Shown piece after piece: positions 8,015 to 16,766 of a stretch of DNA of 64,000 nucleotides. This stretch comes from Lacticaseibacillus jixianensis. GTDB lineage: Bacteria; Bacillota; Bacilli; Lactobacillales; Lactobacillaceae. Where the stretch lies: assembly GCF_003946485.1 (NCBI RefSeq), contig NZ_RHOJ01000014.1:1-64000 (forward strand), given 5' to 3'. Under the pieces are notes generated by a model that worked only from the letters and a program-made list of their open reading frames with translations, had not been told where the DNA came from and did no database searches. A program made the translations under genes and the position numbers. The first letter of the stretch is position 1. Every line of letters begins with the position of its first letter.

Positions 8015-9439
8015 ATGGAAACACCAACAATTGGCGTCATTGGGATGGCCGTGATGGGCAAGAACCTGGCCCTGAACATTGAAAGTCGCGGCTATACGGT
8101 CGCCATTTATAACCGGACTGGCTCCAAGACCAAAAAGGTAGTTGAGGATCACCCGGACAAGAAGCTGGTGCCCAGCTACACTGTCGAAGACTTCGTCGCC
8201 TCGCTTGAAAAGCCGCGGCAGATCATCATGATGGTCAAGGCCGGCGCCGGCACGGACGCGGTCATCGCGGAACTGCTGCCGCTGCTGGACAAGGGCGACG
8301 TGCTGATCGACGGGGGTAACACCTTCTTCGAAGACACCATGCGCCGCAACGCCGAGCTCGACAAGTCCGGCATCAACTTCATCGGCATGGGCGTGTCCGG
8401 TGGTGAACTGGGCGCCTTGCAGGGACCATCCTTGATGCCCGGCGGCCAAAAAGAGGCCTACGACCTAGTCGCGCCAATTCTTGAGCAGATCGCGGCCAAG
8501 GCCGACGAGGACGGTAAGCCATGTGTGACCTACATCGGGCCAAACGGTGCGGGGCACTACGTCAAGATGGTCCACAACGGGATCGAATACGGCGACATGG
8601 AACTGATCGCCGAGTCTTACAACGTGATGCGCAACATGCTGGGCATGTCCGTCGACGAGATCGCCACAGTGTTCAAGTCCTGGAGCGAAGGCGAGCTGTC
8701 CTCGTACCTGATCGACATCACCGCGGATATTTTGACGCGTAAGGACGACCTGGATTCCGGCAAGCCGATCGTTGATGTGATCCTCGACGCTGCCGGCAAC
8801 AAGGGGACGGGTAAGTGGTCCTCACAAAGCGCCGCCGAACTCGGCGTGCCGCAAAGTGTCATCACCGAGTCCCTGTACGCCCGCTACATCAGTGCGATGA
8901 AGGACGAACGCGTGGCAGCCAGCAAGGTGCTGCCAAAGCCGGTCGGCAACGTGAAGTTTGACAACCGCGCCGAGGCCGTTGAGCTGATCCGCAAGGCGCT
9001 GTACTTCTCCAAGCTGATGAGCTACGCGCAGGGCTTTGAACAGATGCGGGTCGCTTCTGAGCACTACGACTGGCACCTTCAGTACGGCGAGCTGGCTCAG
9101 ATCTGGCGGGCAGGCTGCATTATCCGCGCCAAGTTCCTGCAGAACATCACGGATGCCTACACCAAGCAGCCTGAGCTGAAGAACCTGCTGCTGGACGACT
9201 ACTTCAAGGACATCGCCAAGAACTACCAGGAAGCCGTTCGCGACTTGGTCGGCTTTGCCACCAAGTCCGGCGTGCCGGTCCCTGGGTTCATGGCCGCCAT
9301 TTCCTACTACGACTCTTACCGCAGCGCGGTGTTGCCAGCTAACATCATTCAGGCGCAGCGCGACTACTTCGGTGCACACACCTACCAGCGCACGGATCGC
9401 GAAGGCACGTTCCACTACACCTGGTACACCGAACAATAA
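8015..9439 (+). CDS. gnd: 6-phosphogluconate dehydrogenase, decarboxylating
   Basis: This 474-residue cytosolic enzyme of the oxidative pentose phosphate pathway oxidises 6-phosphogluconate to ribulose 5-phosphate and CO2, making NADPH. The N-terminal dinucleotide fold starts [15 protein letters not shown]. The signature [18 protein letters not shown] with the catalytic lysine is present, and the C-terminal [14 protein letters not shown] matches the family tail that closes the partner subunit's site. GGGAGG lies 9 nt before the ATG at 8015. It is monocistronic, flanked by terminators. Confidence 0.98.
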   Translation: METPTIGVIGMAVMGKNLALNIESRGYTVAIYNRTGSKTKKVVEDHPDKKLVPSYTVEDFVASLEKPRQIIMMVKAGAGTDAVIAELLPLLDKGDVLIDGGNTFFEDTMRRNAELDKSGINFIGMGVSGGELGALQGPSLMPGGQKEAYDLVAPILEQIAAKADEDGKPCVTYIGPNGAGHYVKMVHNGIEYGDMELIAESYNVMRNMLGMSVDEIATVFKSWSEGELSSYLIDITADILTRKDDLDSGKPIVDVILDAAGNKGTGKWSSQSAAELGVPQSVITESLYARYISAMKDERVAASKVLPKPVGNVKFDNRAEAVELIRKALYFSKLMSYAQGFEQMRVASEHYDWHLQYGELAQIWRAGCIIRAKFLQNITDAYTKQPELKNLLLDDYFKDIAKNYQEAVRDLVGFATKSGVPVPGFMAAISYYDSYRSAVLPANIIQAQRDYFGAHTYQRTDREGTFHYTWYTEQ

Positions 9440-9455
9440 AAGTCGCTCAGCTTTT

Positions 9456-9481
9456 CCCCGTCAGCAGTGGCGGGGTTTTTT
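9456..9481 (+). terminator. gnd terminator
   Basis: CCCCG/CGGGG stem followed by six T. Repeat cluster A begins 5 nt further on. Confidence 0.85.
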
Positions 9482-9486
9482 ATATG

Positions 9487-9612
9487 AAGGTGCGGAGAGT
9501 CGCCGGTCTTAGCCCGACGGATAGCCTAGCTTGAGGCCTTGCCGGCGTTCTTTGCCGGCGAGGCCTCAGGCGTAGCTAGCCGTTCGGGCGTTGGCGACCC
9601 GAAGCCCGATTA
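9487..9612 (+). repeat. structured intergenic repeat, copy A1
   Basis: Left edge AAGGTGC, right edge GCCCGATTA. Stem 1 GTCGCC/GGCGAC; stem 2 CCCGA-CGG-TAGC with GCTAGCCG and TCGGG; stem 3 CTTGAGGCC/GGCCTCAGG; tip GCCGGC/GCCGGC. First of three units with a 130-bp period. Confidence 0.9.
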
Positions 9613-9616
9613 CGAC

Positions 9617-9742
9617 AAGGTGCGCAGGGTCGACGCCCTTAGCCCGACGGATAGCCTAGCTTGAGGCCTTGCCGGCGTTCTTTGCCGGCGAGGCCTCAGG
9701 CGTAGCTAGCCGTTCGGGCGTTGGCGACCCGAAGCCCGATTA
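9617..9742 (+). repeat. structured intergenic repeat, copy A2
   Basis: Same body as A1, 130 bp later. The left arm of stem 1 is GGGTCGAC, which pairs only partly with its own right arm (GGCGACCC) but perfectly with the right arm of A4. Confidence 0.9.
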
Positions 9743-9746
9743 CGAC

Positions 9747-9872
9747 AAGGTGCGCAGGGTCGACGCCCTTAGCCCGACGGATAGCCTAGCTTGAGGCCTT
9801 GCCGGCGTTCTTTGCCGGCGAGGCCTCAGGCGTAGCTAGCCGTTCGGGCGTTGGCGACCCGAAGCCCGATTA
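9747..9872 (+). repeat. structured intergenic repeat, copy A3
   Basis: Appears identical to A2 over the whole unit, indicating recent tandem duplication. Confidence 0.9.
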
Positions 9873-9876
9873 CGAC

Positions 9877-10047
9877 AAGGTGCGGAGAGTCGCCGGTCTT
9901 AGCCCGAAGGCCAACCGCTTCGCATGTCGCCCTGTACGCCATAAATGGCTACAAGGCGATCATAGCCGTAAGCATTGCCGCTAAACTTTGGCGGCGAGGC
10001 TTACGGCTTAGTTGGGCGCTCGGGTGTTGTCGACCCGTAGCCCAATT
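9877..10047 (+). repeat. structured intergenic repeat, copy A4 (extra-hairpin type)
   Basis: Left part matches A1. An added hairpin (about 9925-9970, CCTGTACGCC/GGCTACAAGG) is inserted between stems 2 and 3. Right arm GTCGACCC and right edge CCCAATT differ from A1-A3. Confidence 0.85.
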
Positions 10048-10231
10048 CGGCCAAGGCCCCCGGCTGGCCGATCCGGGGTCAAGATATTGGCATATACCTG
10101 GTAAATAAATATTCCTAAAACAATTATTATATCTAAGTTGGTATAGACCAATGAGAAAGCGATTGGCGGCTCTCCTTTCATTCTCTGATCCAAAGTTAAA
10201 GCTTTCTGTGATAGTTTTTCGGGGGTTGATG

Positions 10232-10240
10232 TGCTACAAT
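10232..10240 (+). promoter_or_regulatory. extended -10 promoter of the arlRS-like operon
   Basis: TGC-TACAAT lies 95 nt before the response-regulator start. The preceding 10085-10230 stretch is clearly richer in A+T than its surroundings and holds an inverted repeat TTGGTATAGACCAA (10138-10151). I see no gene in 10048-10334. Confidence 0.5.
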
Positions 10241-10334
10241 CACAGCATAGAAATTGAAATGAGAAAATGAGCGCTGGCAGCCGCACTAAATTAGAATTCG
10301 CGCGGCTGATGGATCACCGATAAGGAGTAGAGCA

Positions 10335-11021
10335 ATGAGCCGAATTTTAATTATTGAAGATGAGAAAAACCTCGCGCGCTTCGTTGAATTGGAACTGAAG
10401 CACGAAGGTTACGAGACCGCCGTCCACTTTAATGGGCGGACCGGGCTTGAGGCGGCGCTGAGCGAGGACTGGGATGCCATCCTGCTTGATTTGATGCTGC
10501 CAGAGCTGAACGGGCTGGAAGTCTGCCGCCGCGTGCGCCAGGTCAAAAACACGCCGATCATCATGATGACGGCCCGCGACTCCGTGATCGACCGCGTCTC
10601 CGGGCTGGATCACGGCGCCGACGATTACATCGTTAAGCCGTTTGCCATTGAGGAGCTGCTGGCGCGGCTGCGTGCGTTGCTCCGGCGCATCTCGATCGAA
10701 GGTGAACACAACGCCGCCAAGCAGACCACGATCACGTACCGGGACCTGACGATCGAAAAGGAGAACCGGGTCGTGCGCCGCGGCGATGACATCATCGAGC
10801 TGACTAAGCGCGAATACGAGCTGCTGCTCACCCTCATGGAGAACATCAACGTCGTGCTGGCCCGCGATGTGCTGCTGTCGAAGGTGTGGGGCTACAATTC
10901 AGACGTCGAGACCAACGTTGTGGACGTCTACGTCCGCTACATTCGCAACAAGATCGATCGGCCCGGTGAGCCGAGTTACATTCAGACGGTTCGGGGCACC
11001 GGCTACGTGATGCGGTCGTAA
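10335..11021 (+). CDS. arlR: OmpR-family response regulator, ArlR-like
   Basis: This 228-residue regulator has a receiver domain with phospho-acceptor D52 (LLDLMLP), acidic E8-D9, T and K switch residues in MMTARD and IVKPF, and a winged-helix DNA-binding domain from about 130 with RDVLLSKVWGY. The sequence resembles staphylococcal ArlR through most of the receiver (NLARFVELEL, GADDYIVKPF). AAGGAG precedes the ATG. It overlaps the kinase gene by one base. The assignment is by resemblance; the target genes are unknown. Confidence 0.9.
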   Translation: MSRILIIEDEKNLARFVELELKHEGYETAVHFNGRTGLEAALSEDWDAILLDLMLPELNGLEVCRRVRQVKNTPIIMMTARDSVIDRVSGLDHGADDYIVKPFAIEELLARLRALLRRISIEGEHNAAKQTTITYRDLTIEKENRVVRRGDDIIELTKREYELLLTLMENINVVLARDVLLSKVWGYNSDVETNVVDVYVRYIRNKIDRPGEPSYIQTVRGTGYVMRS

Positions 11022-12589
11022 TGTCGCGCCTTAGCGAGCCCAAACCAAACAAACGGCTGCCCCTTGGGTTCAAGTGGACGGCCGTTGTTGCAGCCGGCAT
11101 TTTTTCCACCTTCATCGTGCTCTCCTTGATCCTCCTGGCGCTGATGCGGCAGGTGTTGATCAACCAGGAGCGCGATGCGGTGGCGGAAACGATGAGTGCC
11201 GTCCAGTCGCGGCTGGCCCCAGCCGCAAAGAACTTGACGGCGCAGGCGGTCTTACCCCGCATCAATGCCGACAACACCGCAGCGCTGTCTGGCACCACTG
11301 CCGCCGGGCAACCCGCCAACAGCGTGTTCGATGATTCGGTCGTCCAGAAGATCTCGCGGGCCGATATGTCGCTGGCGGTTTACGACCGCGCCGGCCATAA
11401 GTTGTTCACCTCGCGCGATTCGGATGAGCCGCTGGTTCAGGTGGCGCACACGGTCATTAAAATGACGAACAACGGCCGCTTCAAGGGCATGATCGCCCGG
11501 GCACCGGTGATTTCGAGCCAAAACGGCAAGCGGATCGGCTACGCGCAGATCACCGACCACATGGCCACCTTTTACGCGACCATGCGGCAACTCTGGGGGA
11601 TCGTCGCCGCCTTGGCCGCGGCGGCCCTGCTGGTGTCAATGGCGCTGGGCTTTTTCCTGGCGTCACGCTTCCTCAAACCGATCCGCTCGATCACCAAAAC
11701 CATCGATCAGATCAACGAGGAGCCGCAAAGCAGCGCCCGCATCCCGCCGCTGCGGCGCAATGACGAGCTGTCCGACCTGGTGGACGAGTTCAACGCGATG
11801 CTGGACCGCATCCAGCGCTTCATTGACCAGCAAGGGGAGTTTGTGCAGGACGTGTCCCATGAGCTGCGGACCCCGGTCGCGGTGCTAGAAGGTCACCTGC
11901 AGCTGCTCAACCGGTGGGGAAAGGACGACCCGGAAGTACTGAACGAGTCGTTGACCGCCAGCCTGCAGGAGGTCAAGCGCATGAAGAGTCTGATCCAGGA
12001 AATGCTGGAGCTGACCCGCGCGGATTCCGTCGATGTTCAGTTCCCGAACGCGACCGTTGACATCAACGAGGTCATCCAGCAGGTCGTCAACGACATGCGG
12101 ATGATCCACCCGGATTTTGTCTTCACCCTGGACAATGATCTGGAAGGCCCGGTCTTTGTGCGCATGTACCGCAACCACTTGGAGCAGATCCTGATCATCC
12201 TGCTGGATAATGGCGTCAAGTACTCGACCAAACGCAAGGAGCTTCACGTGTCTGCGGCGCTGGATTCCGACGGGGTCGCGCTGGCGGTGCAGGATTTCGG
12301 TGAAGGCATTGCACCTAAGGACCGCGAGCGCGTGTTCAACCGTTTCTACCGCGTCGATAAGGCGCGCAGCCGGGAGAAAGGCGGCAACGGGCTGGGCCTT
12401 TCGATCGCGCAACAGCTGATCGAGAGCTACCACGGTGCTATTTCCGTCGACTCCGCGCTGGGGTCGGGCTCGGTCTTTCGCATTCAGCTGCCGACGATCA
12501 CGGCCGAGACCGCCAGTCGGCTGCAGGCCCAGGAAACGGCACTGCAAAGTGCCAATGAGCCCGCGCCTGAAATTAAAAGCAACCTGTAA
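11021..12589 (+). CDS. arlS: sensor histidine kinase, ArlS-like
   Basis: This 522-residue membrane kinase has TM1 at about 20-42, an extracellular sensor region, TM2 at about 190-214, a HAMP domain running to about 265, phospho-acceptor H280 in DVSHELRTPVAVLEG, and an ATPase domain with LLDNGVKYS, DFGEGI and GNGLGLSI. It is the partner of the regulator, starting at the last base of its stop. The Ala/Gln-rich cytoplasmic tail after the ATPase domain is unremarkable. The stimulus is unknown. Confidence 0.92.
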   Translation: MSRLSEPKPNKRLPLGFKWTAVVAAGIFSTFIVLSLILLALMRQVLINQERDAVAETMSAVQSRLAPAAKNLTAQAVLPRINADNTAALSGTTAAGQPANSVFDDSVVQKISRADMSLAVYDRAGHKLFTSRDSDEPLVQVAHTVIKMTNNGRFKGMIARAPVISSQNGKRIGYAQITDHMATFYATMRQLWGIVAALAAAALLVSMALGFFLASRFLKPIRSITKTIDQINEEPQSSARIPPLRRNDELSDLVDEFNAMLDRIQRFIDQQGEFVQDVSHELRTPVAVLEGHLQLLNRWGKDDPEVLNESLTASLQEVKRMKSLIQEMLELTRADSVDVQFPNATVDINEVIQQVVNDMRMIHPDFVFTLDNDLEGPVFVRMYRNHLEQILIILLDNGVKYSTKRKELHVSAALDSDGVALAVQDFGEGIAPKDRERVFNRFYRVDKARSREKGGNGLGLSIAQQLIESYHGAISVDSALGSGSVFRIQLPTITAETASRLQAQETALQSANEPAPEIKSNL

Positions 12590-12596
12590 GTGGCAA

Positions 12597-12643
12597 GCGC
12601 CTTTGCCTCGTGATTCTCGAAATCGCGAGGCAGGGGCGTTTTT
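12597..12643 (+). terminator. arlRS-like operon terminator
   Basis: A long stem pairs GCCTTTGCCTCG with CGAGGCAGGGGC and ends in five T. Confidence 0.85.
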
Positions 12644-12698
12644 GCGTTGGTGCGCCCAGTGCGCTGAAGCCTGCGACGATATTTTTGGTGCATGCCGG

Positions 12699-12727
12699 TT
12701 GACTTTAAATTTCATATCGGGGATAAT
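12699..12727 (+). promoter_or_regulatory. promoter of yhgE-marR
   Basis: TTGACT and GATAAT are separated by 17 bp, a strong vegetative promoter pattern. Confidence 0.8.
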
Positions 12728-12734
12728 CGCCAAT

Positions 12735-12769
12735 ATGTTAATGATATTAACCGTATATAGCATTAACAT
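12735..12769 (+). promoter_or_regulatory. candidate MarR-family operator
   Basis: Just downstream of the promoter are the palindrome GTTAATGATATTAAC (12737-12751) and a further inverted half ATTAACAT (12762-12769) that pairs with ATGTTAAT (12735-12742). The position over the likely start of transcription fits repression by the MarR protein encoded in the same operon (inference). Confidence 0.55.
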
Positions 12770-12797
12770 AAAACTTAATTTGGGGAAGTGGCTCTCT

Positions 12798-15131
12798 GTG
12801 CAATCTTTGAAAATATCAGCCCGCATGATGACCTTGATCAGTCTCATTGTGGTGCTGCCGTTACTCTTACTGTTTATTGCACTGCATTTCGTCCGTTATC
12901 AGCAGGCCAACACCACGAAGCACATTCAGGTGGCGGTGGTGAACCAGGACCGCGCGGCGACCTTTCAGGGGACCCCGGTCCATGCCGGCCAGGATGTCCT
13001 GGCCAAGCTGAGACAAAACGACGACGTGGACTGGCAGTTCGTCTCGGCGGGTACCGCTAAGGCCGGGCTGGCCAAGGGGACGTACCTGATGGCCGTGACT
13101 TTGCCGCAGGATTTCTCCCAAAACGTGACCACGGCGCTCAGCAAAACGCCTAAACACAGCACCTTGAAGGTCGCGCTGTCGCCGCATAACAATTTTGCCT
13201 CGCACCTGATCAACACCACGGTGGCGGCGAAGCTGCAGGCCCAGGTCGTGCAGAACGTTCAGCAGGCCTATGACAGCGCGGCGCTCACGGCACTGAATAC
13301 GTTGGGCAGCGGGGTCAGTCAGGCCCATTCGGCCACGGCGCAGCTCGCCGACGGGACCGATCAAGTGCAGGACGGCTTGATCGCGTTGACGGCCAATAAC
13401 GCCAAACTCACCAGCGGCGCCAGCAAGGTCCAAGGGGCGATCAGCCAGCTCGTGGTGGGGAATCAGAAACTATTGGCGGGCAACCGGCAGGTCGTCAGCG
13501 GTGCCGGTGCCCTGAAGGCCCGGCTTGCCGCCGCGGCTGCCGAGATCGGCCAGCAGCTTAACGCAGGGGCGCCAGACCTCGCCCGCCTGGATCAGGCCCT
13601 CACCACCCTGACCGGCGGGGTCCAGCAGTTGGCCGCCGGGGTGAACGATCCGGCGATGACCACGCTGAATCAGAACATCACGACCAATGCCGGTAAACTC
13701 GGCAGTGATGCCAAGACGATGCAGGCCGCGCTGGTCGCGATGAATACCCAGCTCTTTGATCAGCACGCCAAGCAATCGACCGCCAGTCAGCTGGCGGTGG
13801 CGGGTACGTCCTTCACCACCGCTGGGGATGCGCTGAAGCAGCTGCAGGGGCAGCTGATGAAGGAGCCGGCAGTGCTCGCGCTGGCAGCGAAACACCCCGA
13901 ACTGCTGAAGCTGCTGCTGACGATCCAGCAAAGCATGACCAACGGCGGAACGGCCCTGAAGAGCGCGGGCACCGCCTTGACGGCAGGCGGCGGGTCCGCC
14001 ACCAAGTTGAAGCTCGCCCTGGCCGACACCGGCGCCACCTTGCCGAAACTCGGCGCCGACCTAAAGACGCTGAACGGGAAGATGAATGACCTGAAGAAAG
14101 GGGTCAATCAGCTCGCCGACCGCCGCCAGGGGGCCCCAGCGCTTAGTGCCGGCGTCCGGCAGGCGATCAAGACGCTGCAAGGCGGCCTGACGACCGTCCA
14201 GGCCGGGCTAACGCGGACCGGGAGCACGCCGAATACGATGGGCGCGGTCCAGGGCGCAGGGCAGCTGGCAAACGGCGCCGGACAGGTCCAAAGTGGCCTG
14301 GATCAGGTTCATTCAGGACTGACTCAGGTCTACACCGGCCTGCAGGGCACGGCGACCACCCCCGGGCTGATTGCCGGGATCACGCAGTACACCGCCGGGG
14401 CAGCCAAGTTGGCTACCGGCAACGAGAAGGTCGCCGCCGGGATGAGCCAGCTCAACGTGAAGCTGGGCAGTGGGGCAGCGAAGGTCGTCGCCTTGAACAC
14501 GGGCAAGGCCAACGTAGCGCAGTTTGTGTCACCGGTTGCCGCCCAAACCGCCAGTGATCCGTTGGCAATGCCGCTTGCGAACCTCTTGGCGCCACTGGTG
14601 CTGCTGATGGTGAGCTTTATTGCCTCGCTTTTGACCGAGCTTGGTTTTGGCCGCTACTCGCACCAGTTTGCCGGCCAAAAGCGGGCCGTGCGTATCGGCC
14701 TGGTAGGGCTCACCGTGGCGCTTCAGGCCTTAGGCATCACGCTGGTGACCGCCTGGCTTGGCGTTACCATCGCCAGTCCGCTGGTGTTGATCCTGACGCT
14801 GTTGGCGTCTGGCGCGGTCTTCACCACGATCATTTTTGCTTTTGACCGCTGGTTGGGGACGCTTGGCGTGCTGGCCACGCTGGCGATCCTGTTCATTCAG
14901 CTGATCGTTTCCGGCGGCCTTTTGCCAAACGCGATGCTGTCTGGCTTCTACCAGGCCCTGGCGCACTTGGTTCCAGGCACCTACTTGCTCGACCTTCTGA
15001 ACCAGAGCCTGAATGGGCTGCAAACCGGGCGCTTCTTCGACTGGCTGGCACTGCTCCTCTTTGCCGCAGTATTCGGGGCCCTGCTGGGGTTACCTCGCCG
15101 CGCTGAGCAGGCCTCAAATGTGGTAGAGTAA
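12798..15131 (+). CDS. YhgE/Pip domain membrane protein
   Basis: This protein of about 777 residues has one N-terminal TM helix (about 11-30), a long extracytoplasmic region rich in Ala, Gln and Gly with heptad-like LADGTDQVQDG / LTSGASKVQ / LATGNEKVAAG repeats, and a C-terminal bundle of about six TM helices from LAPLVLLMVSF onward. This is the YhgE/Pip layout, related to ABC-2 exporter membrane domains and phage-infection proteins; the transported or bound ligand is unknown. The start is uncertain: GTG 12798 is chosen, with ATG 12825 possible. It is transcribed with the following marR gene. Confidence 0.85.
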   Translation: MQSLKISARMMTLISLIVVLPLLLLFIALHFVRYQQANTTKHIQVAVVNQDRAATFQGTPVHAGQDVLAKLRQNDDVDWQFVSAGTAKAGLAKGTYLMAVTLPQDFSQNVTTALSKTPKHSTLKVALSPHNNFASHLINTTVAAKLQAQVVQNVQQAYDSAALTALNTLGSGVSQAHSATAQLADGTDQVQDGLIALTANNAKLTSGASKVQGAISQLVVGNQKLLAGNRQVVSGAGALKARLAAAAAEIGQQLNAGAPDLARLDQALTTLTGGVQQLAAGVNDPAMTTLNQNITTNAGKLGSDAKTMQAALVAMNTQLFDQHAKQSTASQLAVAGTSFTTAGDALKQLQGQLMKEPAVLALAAKHPELLKLLLTIQQSMTNGGTALKSAGTALTAGGGSATKLKLALADTGATLPKLGADLKTLNGKMNDLKKGVNQLADRRQGAPALSAGVRQAIKTLQGGLTTVQAGLTRTGSTPNTMGAVQGAGQLANGAGQVQSGLDQVHSGLTQVYTGLQGTATTPGLIAGITQYTAGAAKLATGNEKVAAGMSQLNVKLGSGAAKVVALNTGKANVAQFVSPVAAQTASDPLAMPLANLLAPLVLLMVSFIASLLTELGFGRYSHQFAGQKRAVRIGLVGLTVALQALGITLVTAWLGVTIASPLVLILTLLASGAVFTTIIFAFDRWLGTLGVLATLAILFIQLIVSGGLLPNAMLSGFYQALAHLVPGTYLLDLLNQSLNGLQTGRFFDWLALLLFAAVFGALLGLPRRAEQASNVVE

Positions 15132-15143
15132 AGGTACCACATT
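15117..15143 (+). promoter_or_regulatory. 27-bp palindrome before marR
   Basis: Perfect 9-bp arms AATGTGGTA and TACCACATT flank a 9-bp spacer. The palindrome overlaps the yhgE stop and ends 18 bp before the marR start. It differs from the upstream operator-like site, so it may bind another regulator or form an RNA hairpin. Confidence 0.5.
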
Positions 15144-15161
15144 AGTAGAGGAGGGGTCGTC

Positions 15162-15611
15162 ATGGCGGAGCGCGATATGCTGGATGACTACATTGACGTT
15201 TATCTTTCTGGATTCAAGTACATCAGCGAGCTGGTTTCAGTGCCAACGATGACGTATCATTTGTCCTTCGAGCAGTTTCTGATCATGCGGGACGTCGAAA
15301 GTGGGCAGCGCCTGTCGCTGTCTGAGGTCGCCAAACACCGCGGCGTGACGCGGGCGGCCATTTCTAGGCAGCTCAAAACACTGCTGGAGGAAGGCTACAT
15401 TGTCCAGACGCCAGACCCCAAGGACCGGCGGCGGCAGTACCTGGACCTCACGCCGCAGGGCCGCAAGGTGACGATGGCCATCAACGAGGCGATCAGCCAG
15501 CGCTTCTACGGCTGGGTCAAGATCATCGGGGAAAAGGACACAAAGGAGCTGCTGCGGATCATGCGGCGGGTCAGCGAAGAAGTCATTCAAAATGATCGGG
15601 CCGCTAAGTAG
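15162..15611 (+). CDS. MarR-family transcriptional regulator
   Basis: This 149-residue winged-helix regulator has its helix-turn-helix at LSLSEVAKHRGVTRAAISRQLKTL (about 47-70), followed by the wing PDPKDRRRQYLDLTPQG, the classic MarR DxRxxxxxLT pattern. GAGGAGGGG precedes the ATG. It lies 30 bp after the YhgE/Pip gene and is probably its repressor, sensing a small ligand (inference from position). Confidence 0.92.
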   Translation: MAERDMLDDYIDVYLSGFKYISELVSVPTMTYHLSFEQFLIMRDVESGQRLSLSEVAKHRGVTRAAISRQLKTLLEEGYIVQTPDPKDRRRQYLDLTPQGRKVTMAINEAISQRFYGWVKIIGEKDTKELLRIMRRVSEEVIQNDRAAK

Positions 15612-15618
15612 CGATCCT

Positions 15619-15662
15619 GCACAAAGAACCCTCGCGTAATCACGCAGGGGTTTTCTTTGTGC
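15619..15662 (+). terminator. terminator after marR
   Basis: GCACAAAGAA pairs with the TTCTTTGTGC tail around an inner CCCTCGCGT/ACGCAGGGG stem, with a TTTT run in the descending arm. Confidence 0.7.
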
Positions 15663-15694
15663 ATCCGGCGCAGGCCGCGCCAGGGCCACGAGAC

Positions 15695-15732
15695 CAGAAA
15701 AAAGCCGGCAGCTGAGCGTTCAGCTGCCGGCA
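15695..15732 (-). terminator. yidC terminator
   Basis: On the minus strand the stem GCCGGCAGCTGA/TCAGCTGCCGGC is followed by six T. Confidence 0.88.
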
Positions 15733-15737
15733 GGTCA

Positions 15738-16709
15738 TTATTCTTCGCGCCGGCGGTGTTGTTTCCCGGCGTTGCGGTTGTGTTTCTTCGCTGCCGCTGG
15801 GTCGCTGGCCGCGGCGGCCGTGCTGGTGGCAACTTCGGCAGCAGGGGCATCGAATGTGTGTTCATCGACCACGATCACCGGTGGGTTTTCGGCCAGCTCG
15901 GCATCCATCCGCTTGCGGATGTTGGGCGTGATGATGTAAGTGACAATGACCTGCTGGATCAGGATGATGATCCCGCCTGCCAGGAAGTAAAGCCCTAAGC
16001 CGGCGTTATAGAACATACAGAAGAAGAAGGTCATCAAAGGCGAAAGCATCACGGACGTCTGCATTTGCTTGCGCTGCTCCGGCGGGTAGGTCTGCAGCAT
16101 CATCCAGCTTTGGACCACGTACAGGAGCGTGGCGACAATGGTGATCACCATGCTGGATTCCCCAAGGGCGATGCCAAAGAATTTGGCGCTGGAAATCTCC
16201 GGCGAGTAGGCAACGGCCTGGTAAAGTCCAGAGAACACCGGCAGCTGGATCAGCATCGTCAGGCACCCCATTGAAGGAATCATTGACGTGCCATTCTTCT
16301 TGTAGACGTCCTGCATCAACGCGTTCAGGTGCAGCTGCTCCGCCTGGGTGATGCCGGGCTTTTTCATCTGCTTTTGGATGATGTCCAGCTGCGGCTTCAA
16401 GACGCGCTGCTTTTCCTGTGACTGCGTCATGTTCTTCTGCTGGTTCAGCATCAGCGGCAGGAGGACCAGGCGGACCGCCAGCGTGATCAGGATGATCGCA
16501 ATGCCGAAGCCGGAGCCGGCGGTGCCGCCGAAGAAGCCGGCGATCCAGGTCATCAGGCCTTGCAGGGGCTTGCCGATAACGTTATAGAACGCCCCAAAAA
16601 AGCCGGTCGGCGGTTTCATCTGCGTGGTGGCCTGGCGTTTGCAGGCAGCGAGAAATAACGGGATTAAGGCGACACCGCTAACTGCGAGCCACCGTTTCAT
16701 TTTGGACAT
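15738..16709 (-). CDS. yidC: YidC/Oxa1 membrane protein insertase (lipoprotein form)
   Basis: This 323-residue insertase folds membrane proteins alone or with SecYEG. A lipoprotein signal peptide ends at C23 (LFLAAC). Five TM segments follow in the usual Gram-positive order, with the conserved arginine in the second half of the first core TM (ITLAVRLVLLPLML). The cytoplasmic hairpin holds KQMKKPGITQAE. The basic C-terminus (KKHNRNAGKQHRRREE) is typical of YidC2-like proteins that bind ribosomes. It lies 57 bp downstream of acyP on the same strand. Confidence 0.95.
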   Translation of the reverse strand: MSKMKRWLAVSGVALIPLFLAACKRQATTQMKPPTGFFGAFYNVIGKPLQGLMTWIAGFFGGTAGSGFGIAIILITLAVRLVLLPLMLNQQKNMTQSQEKQRVLKPQLDIIQKQMKKPGITQAEQLHLNALMQDVYKKNGTSMIPSMGCLTMLIQLPVFSGLYQAVAYSPEISSAKFFGIALGESSMVITIVATLLYVVQSWMMLQTYPPEQRKQMQTSVMLSPLMTFFFCMFYNAGLGLYFLAGGIIILIQQVIVTYIITPNIRKRMDAELAENPPVIVVDEHTFDAPAAEVATSTAAAASDPAAAKKHNRNAGKQHRRREE

Positions 16710-16766
16710 GGGTGAATTCCTTCCTGAGTTTACTGACGAACATCTTACTTGACTGGCCGCCAGGTT

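Noticed and set aside
9487-10047. CRISPR array
   Set aside because: The 130-bp period and identical bodies leave no short repeat/unique spacer pattern, and there are no cas genes.
9799-10108. Short plus-strand reading frames across the repeats
   Set aside because: They run through hairpin arms in two frames at once, have no ribosome sites, and similar frames appear in other copies only by shared base composition.
10008-10286. 92-codon minus-strand frame before arlR
   Set aside because: Begins without a ribosome site, runs into repeat A4 and has no family resemblance.
12435-12797. Upstream extension of the YhgE/Pip frame
   Set aside because: It would overlap the kinase gene, its terminator and a strong promoter; the TM segment and promoter position favour a start near 12798-12825.
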